Shown one piece after another: positions 47,470 through 54,267 of a DNA stretch of 64,000 nucleotides. A model generated the notes under the pieces. It saw nothing but the letters and a program-made list of their open reading frames with translations, had not been told where the DNA came from and did not search any database. Every line of letters starts with the position of its first letter. Position 1 is the first letter of the stretch. The stretch lies in NCBI RefSeq assembly GCF_002288525.1, contig NZ_CP023067.1, positions 1,302,001-1,366,000 on the forward strand, in the 5' to 3' direction. This DNA is from Sinorhizobium sojae CCBAU 05684. Its GTDB lineage: Bacteria > Pseudomonadota > Alphaproteobacteria > Rhizobiales > Rhizobiaceae. Both the position numbers and the translations under genes were made by a program.

Positions 47470-47591
47470 ACAAAAATAACGCCCGCCGGGGGAGGAGGTC
47501 CGGCGGGCGTCATATAGACGATTGGCAACCGGGAGGAGGAGTGTTGCCAACCCATCGAAGCGGCGCCGGGAGGAGGATAACGCCGCGTCGA
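47470..47591 (-). ncRNA. Anti-Shine-Dalgarno small RNA, alpha-r14 type (copy 2)
   Basis: Tandem paralogue of the RNA at 47187, about 160 bases upstream on the same strand. Same order: a GCGGCG..GCGCCGC hairpin with a TCCTCCTCCC loop, a TTGGCAACA..GGTTGCCAA hairpin with CTCCTCCTCCC, and a terminator stem CGCCCGCCGG..CCGGCGGGCG with CCTCCTCCC in its loop, followed by TATTTTTG. Loops are more conserved than stems, and stems differ by paired changes, as expected for functional RNA. Each copy has its own upstream region and terminator. 5' end estimated. Confidence 0.8.
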
Positions 47592-48089
47592 ATTCCTTCG
47601 AGTTCATACTCGAGTCTTCATTACTTGACGGGAGACCAATCCCGTGGCTCCCTGGCTCGTAAACCCTGGTCGCCTTCGATGGTTCCAGTATAAAACGTCG
47701 GCCCGGCTTGTGCAGTGCAATATCGACATGGAAGATATGCACTGCGCGCAAAACGCTGTCGTTGGATTTTCAGGCGGCGGGGAAGATATTTGGCGCGCTG
47801 GGGTCGGTGTTGCGGTCCGCAGGCGATATTGTCGGTGCTCGGCGATGTTTTGAGATGTCGCCCGGAGGCCGCGACTTCCATGGGCGGTCGAGACCAACCT
47901 CAACGATCTCAGTTCTGATATGCGGCTGGTTCGTGACATACTGCAGCGCGCTTGGAAGACAATGGTCGGTCTTCTTCTGCAATCAGTCGATGATACCGGC
48001 CCCGACGCAGCGCCCGTGGGGAAAGAGAGAAGGGCGCTGCTTGCAGTGAGGCGCAGGTGTGTCGGCCGGTCGGTCTGGCGTGAGAGGCA
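47592..48089. other. Non-coding stretch upstream of the small RNAs
   Basis: About 500 bases with no gene I can support in any frame. The left end must contain the promoter of the copy 2 RNA. It also holds an imperfect inverted repeat at 47712-47745 with GCAGTGCA.ATATC and GATATGCACTGC arms. The right end converges with the stress-protein gene at 48090. Further small RNA is possible but not demonstrable. Confidence 0.4.
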
Positions 48090-48701
48090 TCACCCCCGCA
48101 TGCTGCGATAACGCTCACGCTCTCGTTCGACCTCATCGAGCGAGTACGGGTCGGCATTTTCGTCAAACTGCGTCCATCCCTCTTCAGCATAAATACTCCT
48201 GCGCGCGGCAGGATCGACGCGGTTTCGTTGCTTCAGAATCGTTTCTGCTTCAGGCACAAGACTTTCGTCTACCCGTGCCGTCACCAGGGCGCCCCCTCGA
48301 CGAACGCCCTCGGCGTAAACATGGGCGTCTTCTTCATCGACTCCGGAGTCCGTCAGCGCACCGATCAGGCCTCCGGCGGCGCCACCGGCCACCGCACCTG
48401 CGGCCGCACCGGCGGCAGTGGCCGCAAGCCATCCGGCTGCCACGACCGGTCCGACACCGGGGATTGCCATAAGACCTAACCCCGTCAGAAGGCCGACCAC
48501 GCCGCCTCCGGCAGCTCCGAGACCAGCTCCGGTGGCGGCACCTTCGGCTGCGTCTGAGCTGTCGGCGGAGTACCGATCGCCTATGTTGCTTGCAACAATG
48601 CTGATATCATCGGAAGGTACACCTGCCTCTGCCAATTCCCTCACGGCGTCGCGGGCATCGTCATAATCGTCGAAGAGCCCTGTTACGGTTCTCATATTCA
48701 T
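48090..48701 (-). CDS. General stress protein 17M-like, glycine-zipper protein
   Basis: A 203-residue protein. The N-terminal domain (RTVTGLFDDYDDARDAVRELAEAGVPSDDISIVASN) is of the general stress protein 17M type; the middle is a long Gly/Ala-rich membrane-like region with glycine zippers (GAGLGAAGGGVVGLLTGLGLMAIPGVGPVVAAGWL, residues about 58-110), and a small domain follows (DAHVYAEGVRRGGALVTARVDE) before a polar tail. Proteins of this layout are stress-induced in rhizobia. AAGGGAG precedes ATG 48701. It lies 32 bases after a small secreted protein gene on the same strand, which has an RpoE2-like promoter, so the pair is probably one stress operon. Confidence 0.8.
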   Translation of the reverse strand: MNMRTVTGLFDDYDDARDAVRELAEAGVPSDDISIVASNIGDRYSADSSDAAEGAATGAGLGAAGGGVVGLLTGLGLMAIPGVGPVVAAGWLAATAAGAAAGAVAGGAAGGLIGALTDSGVDEEDAHVYAEGVRRGGALVTARVDESLVPEAETILKQRNRVDPAARRSIYAEEGWTQFDENADPYSLDEVERERERYRSMRG

Positions 48702-48732
48702 TCTCCCTTGGAGTTGAGGAGGGTTTGACGGC

Positions 48733-49047
48733 CTACTGCGCTGTCACGTTGCCCTGATAGTCTAGGGCGACGGAAACTGATTTGCCGTCCTTCATTGCAG
48801 TTGCCTGCCACACACCGTTCTCATCGAGCTTCAGCCCGTTGACGTCGGTGTATCCGGCTTCTTCGATCCGTTCCTGCGCTTGGGCTTCAGTGAAACTATT
48901 CGCGCCTTCAACAGGGGCCGTTGGGTTTTGCGAGTCCGGCGTTGCGACTGCAGGCGTATCTCCCTCTGCTGAAGGTGTGGTCTGCGCAAACGACGCCGTG
49001 GCCACAGCGCCCATCAGCGCTGCTGCAAAGATAATTGTGTTTTTCAT
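48733..49047 (-). CDS. Small secreted PepSY-like protein
   Basis: A 104-residue exported protein. MKNTIIFAAALMGAVATASFAQ is a clean signal peptide, cut before TTPSAEG. A disordered linker is followed by a small domain EAQAQERIEEAGYTDVNGLKLDENGVWQATAMKDGKSVSVALDYQGNVTAQ, which resembles PepSY/YpeB-type modules. ATG 49047 fits the signal; 26 codons upstream in frame are unlikely. A near-consensus RpoE2 (EcfG) promoter lies 40 bases upstream, pointing to general stress control. It probably forms a two-gene unit with the stress protein downstream. Confidence 0.8.
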   Translation of the reverse strand: MKNTIIFAAALMGAVATASFAQTTPSAEGDTPAVATPDSQNPTAPVEGANSFTEAQAQERIEEAGYTDVNGLKLDENGVWQATAMKDGKSVSVALDYQGNVTAQ

Positions 49048-49088
49048 TATTTGCCTTTCACGAAAGATCTGGGTTGATCCCGCGCTAG

Positions 49089-49114
49089 AAACCCCTCGGT
49101 CGGCGAATAGTTCC
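49089..49114 (-). promoter_or_regulatory. RpoE2 (EcfG)-type general stress promoter
   Basis: On the minus strand GGAAC (49114-49110) is followed after 17 bases by GTTT (49092-49089), matching the GGAAC-N16/17-cGTT consensus of the alphaproteobacterial general stress sigma factor. It lies about 40 bases upstream of the PepSY-like gene. Confidence 0.6.
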
Positions 49115-49156
49115 AGCGGTATCATTGAAATGAGGGTGTGCCATGGGGTCGACTGT

Positions 49157-49670
49157 GTTCGACTTCGTTACCGGGGACTATGGCACTATCGGCGCCGGTA
49201 TAAAATGGGACGGCTACCGGCTGGCCGTTCACATCGAACCGGGAAAGGTACGGATAATTCCCGCGGCGGCTACGACTGGACGGTCCGCTTCGCTTCGATC
49301 GCGGCCGAGGCGGGTCAGCTCGGTTACGAGAGGTTGATTCTCGACGGTGAGGCGGTGATGCTGGACGATCAGGGGCGGTCAGATCTCGGCACGCTTCAGC
49401 GAGCCCTCGGCACGCGACCTAGCCTGCATGGCCTGAGCTATGTCGGCGGCTGTGGCACTGGCTGCACTTATTTGGAGTCGGCCAAGCTACGCGAGCTGCT
49501 CGACCAGATTGTCACCGATCGGCCTGCCGTGTCGCTGAGGCGCAAGGCCGCCGTCTTCACGCAGCCGCTGCTCGTCGCGGAGGTCGAATATCGCGCTTGG
49601 ACGGATGAAGGCAAGCTACGACATCCGTATTCAAGGGGATCAGGGAGCGGGCGGAAGATGCGACGAGCTG
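49157..49670 (+). pseudogene. Remnant of DNA ligase D (LigD) ligase domain
   Basis: Fragments of an ATP-dependent LigD are recognisable across frames: the lysine-containing KWDGYRLAVHIEPGKVRII near 49200-49255, then after a frameshift GGYDWTVRFASIAAEAGQLGYERLILDGEAVMLDDQGRSDLGTLQRALG, and, with an internal deletion, a C-terminal GLSYVGGCGTG and VFTQPLLVAEVEYRAWTDEGKLRH. The order is right for LigD but most of the nucleotidyltransferase and OB domains are lost and the frame is broken. No ku gene is adjacent. This is a decayed copy of a nonhomologous end-joining ligase gene. Boundaries are approximate. Confidence 0.75.
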
Positions 49671-49764
49671 AATTAGCAGCGGTGGCCGGTGACAGGACGG
49701 AGTGTTCTCCCCTGTCGACTACCGGAAAGTGCCTGACGCGCCCCGTCTTTCGGCCGCTGTGGGG

Positions 49765-49968
49765 CTACTGCTGCTTGGGCATGACGCCCTTGTTTACCAG
49801 CCATGCCTCGAAGGTGTCCGGACATCCCTCGTTAGCCCACTTTCCGCGGTACGAGAAGCCAGGGCCGGTACGCCCACTGCCGTTGAGCCCTTCATCGGTG
49901 AGGTGATCGGTTCCACCTACCTTGTGGACCTTTCTGGGATGCTTCTTCTTCAACTTTGCGAACTTCAT
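49765..49968 (-). CDS. Small basic hypothetical protein
   Basis: A 67-residue protein beginning MKFAKLKKKHPRKVHKVGGT, with a Lys/Arg/His-rich N-terminal third, then DHLTDEGLNGSGRTGPGFSYRGKWANEGCPDTFEAWLVNKGV and a short polar tail. A strong ribosome site (GGGAGG) sits 6 bases before ATG 49968, which makes translation likely. No domain is recognised. The charge pattern could suit nucleic-acid binding, but that is a guess. It converges on the LigD remnant. Confidence 0.6.
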   Translation of the reverse strand: MKFAKLKKKHPRKVHKVGGTDHLTDEGLNGSGRTGPGFSYRGKWANEGCPDTFEAWLVNKGVMPKQQ

Positions 49969-50149
49969 TGCCTGCCTCCCACTCAATACAAACCGAGAGG
50001 GCGTAGGGTCTCACAGTCTAGGTTGCAGTCAAGGCTTAGGGGCGCCGCCCAAAGGGGCTACGCGCGCATAGACTCTTTGACCGCTACACGGAATAGATGT
50101 ATGAATTAATCAGCGTACTACTTCTATCTGAACGGTAGTTAAATTCCCG

Positions 50150-50515
50150 ATGATGACCACTGTAACGGCCATCGTTTCCGAGCTATTCCGCGCCGCCAAT
50201 GAGGTCCATCATCTCACCCCGTTGACGGCACGCCGGCTGTTGGAGCGCGCCGTGGCGGTGATCCGCGACATGCGGGAGCTAACGGCGGGCATCGAGGCAA
50301 ACACCGCTGTCCAGGACGCCACTATCGCATTGTTGAAGGTTGCCATATCCGCTCCAGACCGTTCAGAGCGCGAAATCCGAAGCGCACTGATCGACGCCGC
50401 GGAAATCATCCGCCTCCTGAAGAGCGAGCGACATCGGGATGATGAGCTCGGCGAGAAAGAAGCAGACTTCCCTACGGCGGGAAAGCGCTCTGGCAACGGC
50501 TTGCCTGTGTCTTGA
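50150..50515 (+). CDS. Hypothetical protein
   Basis: A 121-residue open frame with reasonable protein-like composition: helical N-terminus TAIVSELFRAANEVHHLTPLTARRLLERAVAVIRDMRELTAGIEANTAVQDATIALLKVAISA, then a charged tail. It may be a small alpha-helical protein. Two Met codons start the frame (50150, 50153). No domain or partner is recognised. Codon use is consistent with a gene, but coding status is not certain. Confidence 0.5.
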   Translation: MMTTVTAIVSELFRAANEVHHLTPLTARRLLERAVAVIRDMRELTAGIEANTAVQDATIALLKVAISAPDRSEREIRSALIDAAEIIRLLKSERHRDDELGEKEADFPTAGKRSGNGLPVS

Positions 50516-50539
50516 TACCCGCCGCGCCGAACGTCCTGC

Positions 50540-50779
50540 TTACGCTCCCCTGTTCCCTTCAGCTTTGTCTTCCTCCTCCTCTAACCGCTGGAGGAGATCG
50601 ACGAACATCCGGGGCAGCGGCTGGACTTTGAAGATAGGGAGGGATCGGAGGAATTCGGCGCTTTGAGCGGTTGCCATTTGCCACCGAATTTGCGCCGCCA
50701 GATTGCGATTGGGCACGGGTCTCACTCCAAACAATTCCAACCTGGAGCCGGGAAGATTGTTCCGCGCTTCCATACACAT
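50540..50779 (-). CDS. Small hypothetical protein with NepR-like C-terminus
   Basis: About 79 residues starting MCMEARNNLPGSRLELFGVRP (start uncertain: 50803, 50779 or 50773). The C-terminal half, QIRWQMATAQSAEFLRSLP and PLPRMFVDLLQRLEEEEDKAE, resembles the P-[VL]-P-x-x-F-x-x-LL-x-x-L pattern of NepR, the anti-sigma factor that holds RpoE2. NepR proteins are normally 50-70 residues and lie near phyR and rpoE2, which are absent here. Nearby stress genes and an RpoE2-type promoter make the idea attractive, but the match is short. A conserved hairpin lies directly upstream of the start. Confidence 0.5.
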   Translation of the reverse strand: MCMEARNNLPGSRLELFGVRPVPNRNLAAQIRWQMATAQSAEFLRSLPIFKVQPLPRMFVDLLQRLEEEEDKAEGNRGA

Positions 50780-50784
50780 AACAT

Positions 50785-50847
50785 AAAAGGCCGGGCTGGA
50801 CACGACCTTTCATCACCCGCCCCATACGGCTCAGTGGTCAGCGGCAG
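50785..50847 (-). repeat. Duplicated hairpin leader, copy A
   Basis: On the minus strand a CTGCC..TGACCAC segment is followed by GGTGATG and a AAAGGTCG..CGGCCTTTT hairpin that ends just before the start of the gene at 50540-50779. The same order of blocks occurs at 51421-51494 before the gene at 51165. It looks like an intrinsic terminator or attenuator. Confidence 0.55.
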
Positions 50848-50879
50848 ACGCGCGTCTTGCCAGCCCGCTCATGAGCGAC

Positions 50880-50907
50880 GAAAAAGCCCCGCACAATGGC
50901 GGGGCAA
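50880..50907 (-). terminator. Intrinsic terminator, minus strand
   Basis: GCCCCGC and GCGGGGC arms around an ACAATG loop; on the minus strand it ends CTTTTTCG. It may end the transcript of the gene at 51165, whose stop is about 260 bases away, on the other side of a RIME element. Confidence 0.7.
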
Positions 50908-50996
50908 TCCCGCATCGCATCCAGTTGCATTCATAGGATGCAAACTCAGCTCGTGCCTGACTATTTCGAATCTTCTGGAACTAGGCTTTGCCACTG

Positions 50997-51099
50997 GCGC
51001 ATCGGTCCGAAAATCGTGGCCCATTTTCGGAAAGCTCGATGGGCAGATTTCAACGAGTTACCCCGACCTTTGCGCGTCTGAAAAGACGCGCGGCGTTAG
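50997..51099. repeat. RIME-type intergenic palindrome
   Basis: GGCGCATCGGTCCGAAAATCGTGG..ATTTTCGGAAAGCTCGATGG, then CCGACCTTTGCGCGTCTG and AAAAGACGCGCGGCG. A complete two-palindrome copy, inverted relative to the one at 14725. Confidence 0.75.
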
Positions 51100-51164
51100 G
51101 CCGTGGACTCCCGTACTCTTCAAGGGCGGCCATCTCGTGAGCACCGTGCGTGAGGCGTATCTTC

Positions 51165-51392
51165 CTATTCGCGCGTTTGCAGCTTGCGCTTCTTCGCAGG
51201 CCCTGCCGGAGCGTTCGCCGCGTCGGCCGCTTCCTTTTCCAGCCTCAACTGCTTCAGGCGGGCCGTCTTCTTCTTGCGGGCCGCAGCCTCCTGATCGATT
51301 ACCGCTCGTGCAGCCAGCGTCGCCTGATCTGCGCGATCCGCCGGCTTCTTCTTCTCGGATTTGAAGAGCACATCGGTATTGGCGTTCTTCAT
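51165..51392 (-). CDS. Small Lys/Ala-rich hypothetical protein
   Basis: A 75-residue protein starting MKNANTDVLFKSEKKKPADR at ATG 51392, with GGAGG six bases upstream; a TTG two codons earlier would overlap that site and is rejected. The sequence is nearly all helix-forming and highly charged (AARAVIDQEAAARKKKTARLKQLRLEKEAADAANA), ending KKRKLQTRE. No known domain. A duplicated hairpin leader lies 26 bases upstream. The strong ribosome site favours a real gene; function unknown. Confidence 0.6.
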   Translation of the reverse strand: MKNANTDVLFKSEKKKPADRADQATLAARAVIDQEAAARKKKTARLKQLRLEKEAADAANAPAGPAKKRKLQTRE

Positions 51393-51417
51393 GAACAACC
51401 TCCTTTCCGGATGGAAA

Positions 51418-51494
51418 TAAAAAAGGCCGGGCGGACCCGACCTTTCTCATCATCTCGACCCACCAGTGCCAGTACATCCGTGGTCAAAGGCAGG
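51418..51494 (-). repeat. Duplicated hairpin leader, copy B
   Basis: Minus-strand CTGCCTTTGACCACGGATG, then GGGTCGAGATGATGAG and a AAAGGTCGGG..CCCGGCCTTTTTT hairpin. It matches copy A at 50785 block for block. The long T-run makes this copy a good intrinsic terminator, yet the ribosome site of the gene at 51165 begins only about 15 bases later. Confidence 0.6.
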
Positions 51495-51874
51495 GAGATG
51501 ACAATCTCATTACGAGCGAGAGCAAATGTCTTCGATCAAGATCGAATGAAACTCTTATGTAGTTCACAATTGTGATTGTTCAAGGCATGACTGGGTCTGT
51601 TGTCGCCTCGGAGACTGCTTTATGAGAGCCGTTGCGATCATCGAGCTGAAAGTCGTGGCGGGGGCGGTTGGAGAATCCGACTTCAGCCGGAGAAGATCAG
51701 GGTTATTCTGAGGCAGGAAGAATATCCGAACGCCTGACGAGCCGAGCTCGATCAGATTAAATGAGCGGAGCGATTATCCACATCTTCTCCGTCCGAGCGG
51801 AAAGGTGGATTAGGGAGTGGATATAAAACGCCACATCTCTGCTAAGACGTTTATTAAGCAAGATACTGAAATAT
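51495..51874. other. Non-coding stretch before tRNA-Leu
   Basis: About 380 bases with several short ATG-led frames (for example one beginning near 51621) but none with protein-like extent. No repeat or known RNA recognised. It lies downstream of the tRNA on its strand. Confidence 0.35.
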
Positions 51875-51957
51875 TGGTGCCCGGTGAGGGACTCGAACCC
51901 CCATGCTCGCGCGCTTGGACCTAAACCAAGTGTGTCTACCAATTCCACCAACCGGGC
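51875..51957 (-). tRNA. tRNA-Leu, anticodon UAG
   Basis: The minus strand folds as a class II tRNA: acceptor GCCCGGT (from 51957) pairs with ACCGGGC before the discriminator A and an encoded CCA (51877-51875). The anticodon stem-loop reads CTTGG TTTAGGT CCAAG, giving anticodon UAG, which decodes CUA and related leucine codons. A variable arm and a GGTTCGAGTCC T-loop follow. The whole is 83 bases including CCA. Confidence 0.95.
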
Positions 51958-52467
51958 AGGCAAGGTGTTGGCCAAGCCTGTAGAACAATGACGGCCCTGT
52001 TGGCAAGTCTTGTCGCGTCTGCCTGCGAGTGGGCGGGGGCGGAGGCCAAGGGGCGTTGCGACTGCACTGGAGCGCGGGGCGCCTTGGAGGCAATTGCGGC
52101 TTTAGCCGCGCAGTTGTGCCGGAAATGCTTGCCATTCGCAGGCCAACGGGTGTATTTGGCGCCCGTGACACGCCGCGAACTGTGCCGTGTGCCCGCGATG
52201 CTCTGCCGAGCTTGGCAGCGCTGGCGTGCTGGTGCCCGCGTCCCGGGTTAGCGTGTCGTGGTATGGAGATGGCAAGTTCTCCAGGCGGCCGGGACAATAT
52301 CTAGGCCATATATCGGCATTCGACGGTGAGGAGGGCAGGCAAGTGGCATTTTGCTTGCAAAACGGTTCCGGAATTGCGTAAAGCCACTCCCGGCAAATGG
52401 ATCGGTTCAAGTGCTCGCCAGGCCTTGCGGGGCAAGAGCGCTGTCAACGTGAAGTGAAGGTTTGAAC
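51958..52467. other. Intergenic region between divergent tRNA-Leu and tig
   Basis: About 510 bases. Short open frames here have GC-driven composition and I support none. It should hold the promoters for the tRNA (left) and tig (right); the sequence becomes less GC-rich after 52290. No repeat seen. Confidence 0.4.
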
Positions 52468-53946
52468 ATGCAGGTTATCGAAACGCTCGCTCAAGGGCTG
52501 AAGCGCGAACTCAAGGTCGTCATTCCGGCCGACGAAATGGAAGCTCGGATGAACGAGCGTCTGGCTGAAGTGAAGGACCGTATCCGCATCAACGGCTTCC
52601 GCCCGGGCAAGGTGCCGGTTGCGCATCTGAAGAAGGTCTACGGCAAATCGATCATGGCCGATCTCGTCAACGAGCTCGTACGCGAAAAGCCGACCGAAAT
52701 CCTGACGAGCCGCGGCGAGAAGTCAGCCACGCAGCCGGAAATCGCGATGACCGAGGACGAGTCCGAAGCCGACAAGATCCTCAAGGCCGAAGCTGATTTC
52801 GAATTCACGGTCGCCTACGAGATCATCCCGGCGATCGAGCTCAAGGATGTAAGCAGCATCAAGGTGACCCGCGAAGTCGTCGAAATCGGCGAGGACGAGG
52901 TCAATGAGCAGATCCTCCGCATCGCCGAGAGCGCCCGCACCTATGAATCCAAGAAGGGCAAGGCGGCGAACGGCGATCGAGTCACGATCGATTATCTCGG
53001 CAAGGTCGACGGCGTTGCCTTCGACGGCGGCAAGGACGAGGACGCGGAACTGGTGCTCGGTTCCAACCGCTTCATCCCGGGCTTCGAAGAGCAACTCGTC
53101 GGCGTCAAGGCCGGCGACGAGAAGACCATCACCGTCACCTTCCCGGCCGATTACCCAGCGGCCAATCTTGCCGGCAAGGAAGCAACCTTCGACATCACCG
53201 TGAAGGACGTCGCCGCCGCGGCTCCGGCCGAGATAAATGACGAGCTCGCGACCAAGCTCGGCCTGGAATCGGCCGACAAGCTGAAAGAGATCGTCCGCGG
53301 CCAGATCGAAGGCCAGTATGGCTCGGTTACCCGCCAGAAGGTCAAGCGGCAACTGCTCGACCAGCTCGACGAGCTCTATCAGTTCGAAACGCCGGAGCGT
53401 CTCGTCGACGCCGAGTTCGAGAACATCTGGCGCCAGATCAATACCGACCTGCAGCAGGCCGGCAAGACCTTCGCCGATGAAGACACGACGGAAGAGGAAG
53501 CGCGCGTCGAGTATCGCAAGCTCGCAGAACGCCGCGTCCGCCTCGGCCTGGTTCTTTCCGAAATCGGCGAAAAGGCCGGCGTTCAGGTCAGCGACGACGA
53601 GATGCAGCGCTCGCTGTTCGAGCAGCTTCGCCAGTTCCCCGGCCAGGAAAAGCAGATCTACGACTACTTCAAGAACACGCCCGGCGCCGCCGCTTCGCTG
53701 CGCGCCCCGATCTTCGAAGAAAAGGTTGTCGATCACCTGCTTTCGGAAATCTCGGTGACCGACAAGACGGTTTCCAAGGAAGACCTGATGGCTGAGGACG
53801 AGGCAGAGGAAAAGCCGGCCGCCAAGAAGGCGACTGCCAAGAAGAAGGCGGCCGCCAAGGCCGAGGCGGGCGAAAGCGAAGAGGCTGCCGCTCCGAAGAA
53901 GAAGGCCCCGGCCAAGAAGAAGGCCGCCGACGAAAGCGCCGAGTAA
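52468..53946 (+). CDS. tig: Trigger factor (ribosome-bound chaperone)
   Basis: Trigger factor binds near the ribosome exit tunnel and folds nascent chains, with prolyl isomerase activity. It has 492 residues. The ribosome-binding domain has the signature [18 protein letters not shown] near residue 45; the FKBP-type isomerase domain follows around residues 160-245 ([44 protein letters not shown]), and then the helical substrate-binding domain. After residue 440 there is a Lys/Ala-rich tail ([16 protein letters not shown] ... [13 protein letters not shown]) that is typical for rhizobia and absent from E. coli. ATG 52468 is preceded by GAAGG. A strong terminator follows. Confidence 0.96.
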   Translation: MQVIETLAQGLKRELKVVIPADEMEARMNERLAEVKDRIRINGFRPGKVPVAHLKKVYGKSIMADLVNELVREKPTEILTSRGEKSATQPEIAMTEDESEADKILKAEADFEFTVAYEIIPAIELKDVSSIKVTREVVEIGEDEVNEQILRIAESARTYESKKGKAANGDRVTIDYLGKVDGVAFDGGKDEDAELVLGSNRFIPGFEEQLVGVKAGDEKTITVTFPADYPAANLAGKEATFDITVKDVAAAAPAEINDELATKLGLESADKLKEIVRGQIEGQYGSVTRQKVKRQLLDQLDELYQFETPERLVDAEFENIWRQINTDLQQAGKTFADEDTTEEEARVEYRKLAERRVRLGLVLSEIGEKAGVQVSDDEMQRSLFEQLRQFPGQEKQIYDYFKNTPGAAASLRAPIFEEKVVDHLLSEISVTDKTVSKEDLMAEDEAEEKPAAKKATAKKKAAAKAEAGESEEAAAPKKKAPAKKKAADESAE

Positions 53947-53969
53947 TACGCTTTGTTGGAATGACTCGA

Positions 53970-53997
53970 GGGCCGCTCCTTTGGGGCGGCCCTTCCG
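53970..53997 (+). terminator. Rho-independent terminator after tig
   Basis: GGGCCGC pairs with GCGGCCC around a TCCTTTGGG loop, followed by TTCC. It begins 24 bases after the stop codon. The T-run is short. Confidence 0.65.
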
Positions 53998-54129
53998 ATT
54001 CGATCGGGATAGAAGCGCCTCGCACAGCCCCTCAAGAAAGGCCGCCGATCGGCGGTCGAGAAGTGGGAGGAGCTGAAGCGGGCCGGTCTATTCCCAGTGG
54101 CGCCAGGTGTTCCACCTGATCAAAATAGA

Positions 54130-54200
54130 CCCTACAGCGCCGAGCGTTTTTCAGACGCTTCACGCGCAAAGATCGCTCTGATTTTCGGCCCGATGCGCTT
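54130..54200. repeat. RIME-type intergenic palindrome
   Basis: CCTACAGCGCCGAGCGTTTTTCAGACGC, followed by GCGCAAAGATCGCTCTGATTTTCGGCCCGATGCGCTT. A slightly shortened copy between the converging tig and sthA genes. Confidence 0.65.
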
Positions 54201-54267
54201 AGCGGAATGTCTGCGCGGCTGGCCGGCTTAGCCAAAGCAAACGGCCAAGCCAGCCGGGCGACAGGCT

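Noticed and set aside
47155..47660. Plus-strand GGGAGGAG repeats as a CRISPR-like or tandem repeat array
   Set aside because: Only two units, irregular spacing, and the repeats fold as hairpins ending in T-runs on the minus strand, fitting small RNAs.
46958..52467. A genomic island integrated at tRNA-Leu
   Set aside because: No integrase, no direct repeat of the tRNA 3' end seen nearby, and base composition does not change sharply.
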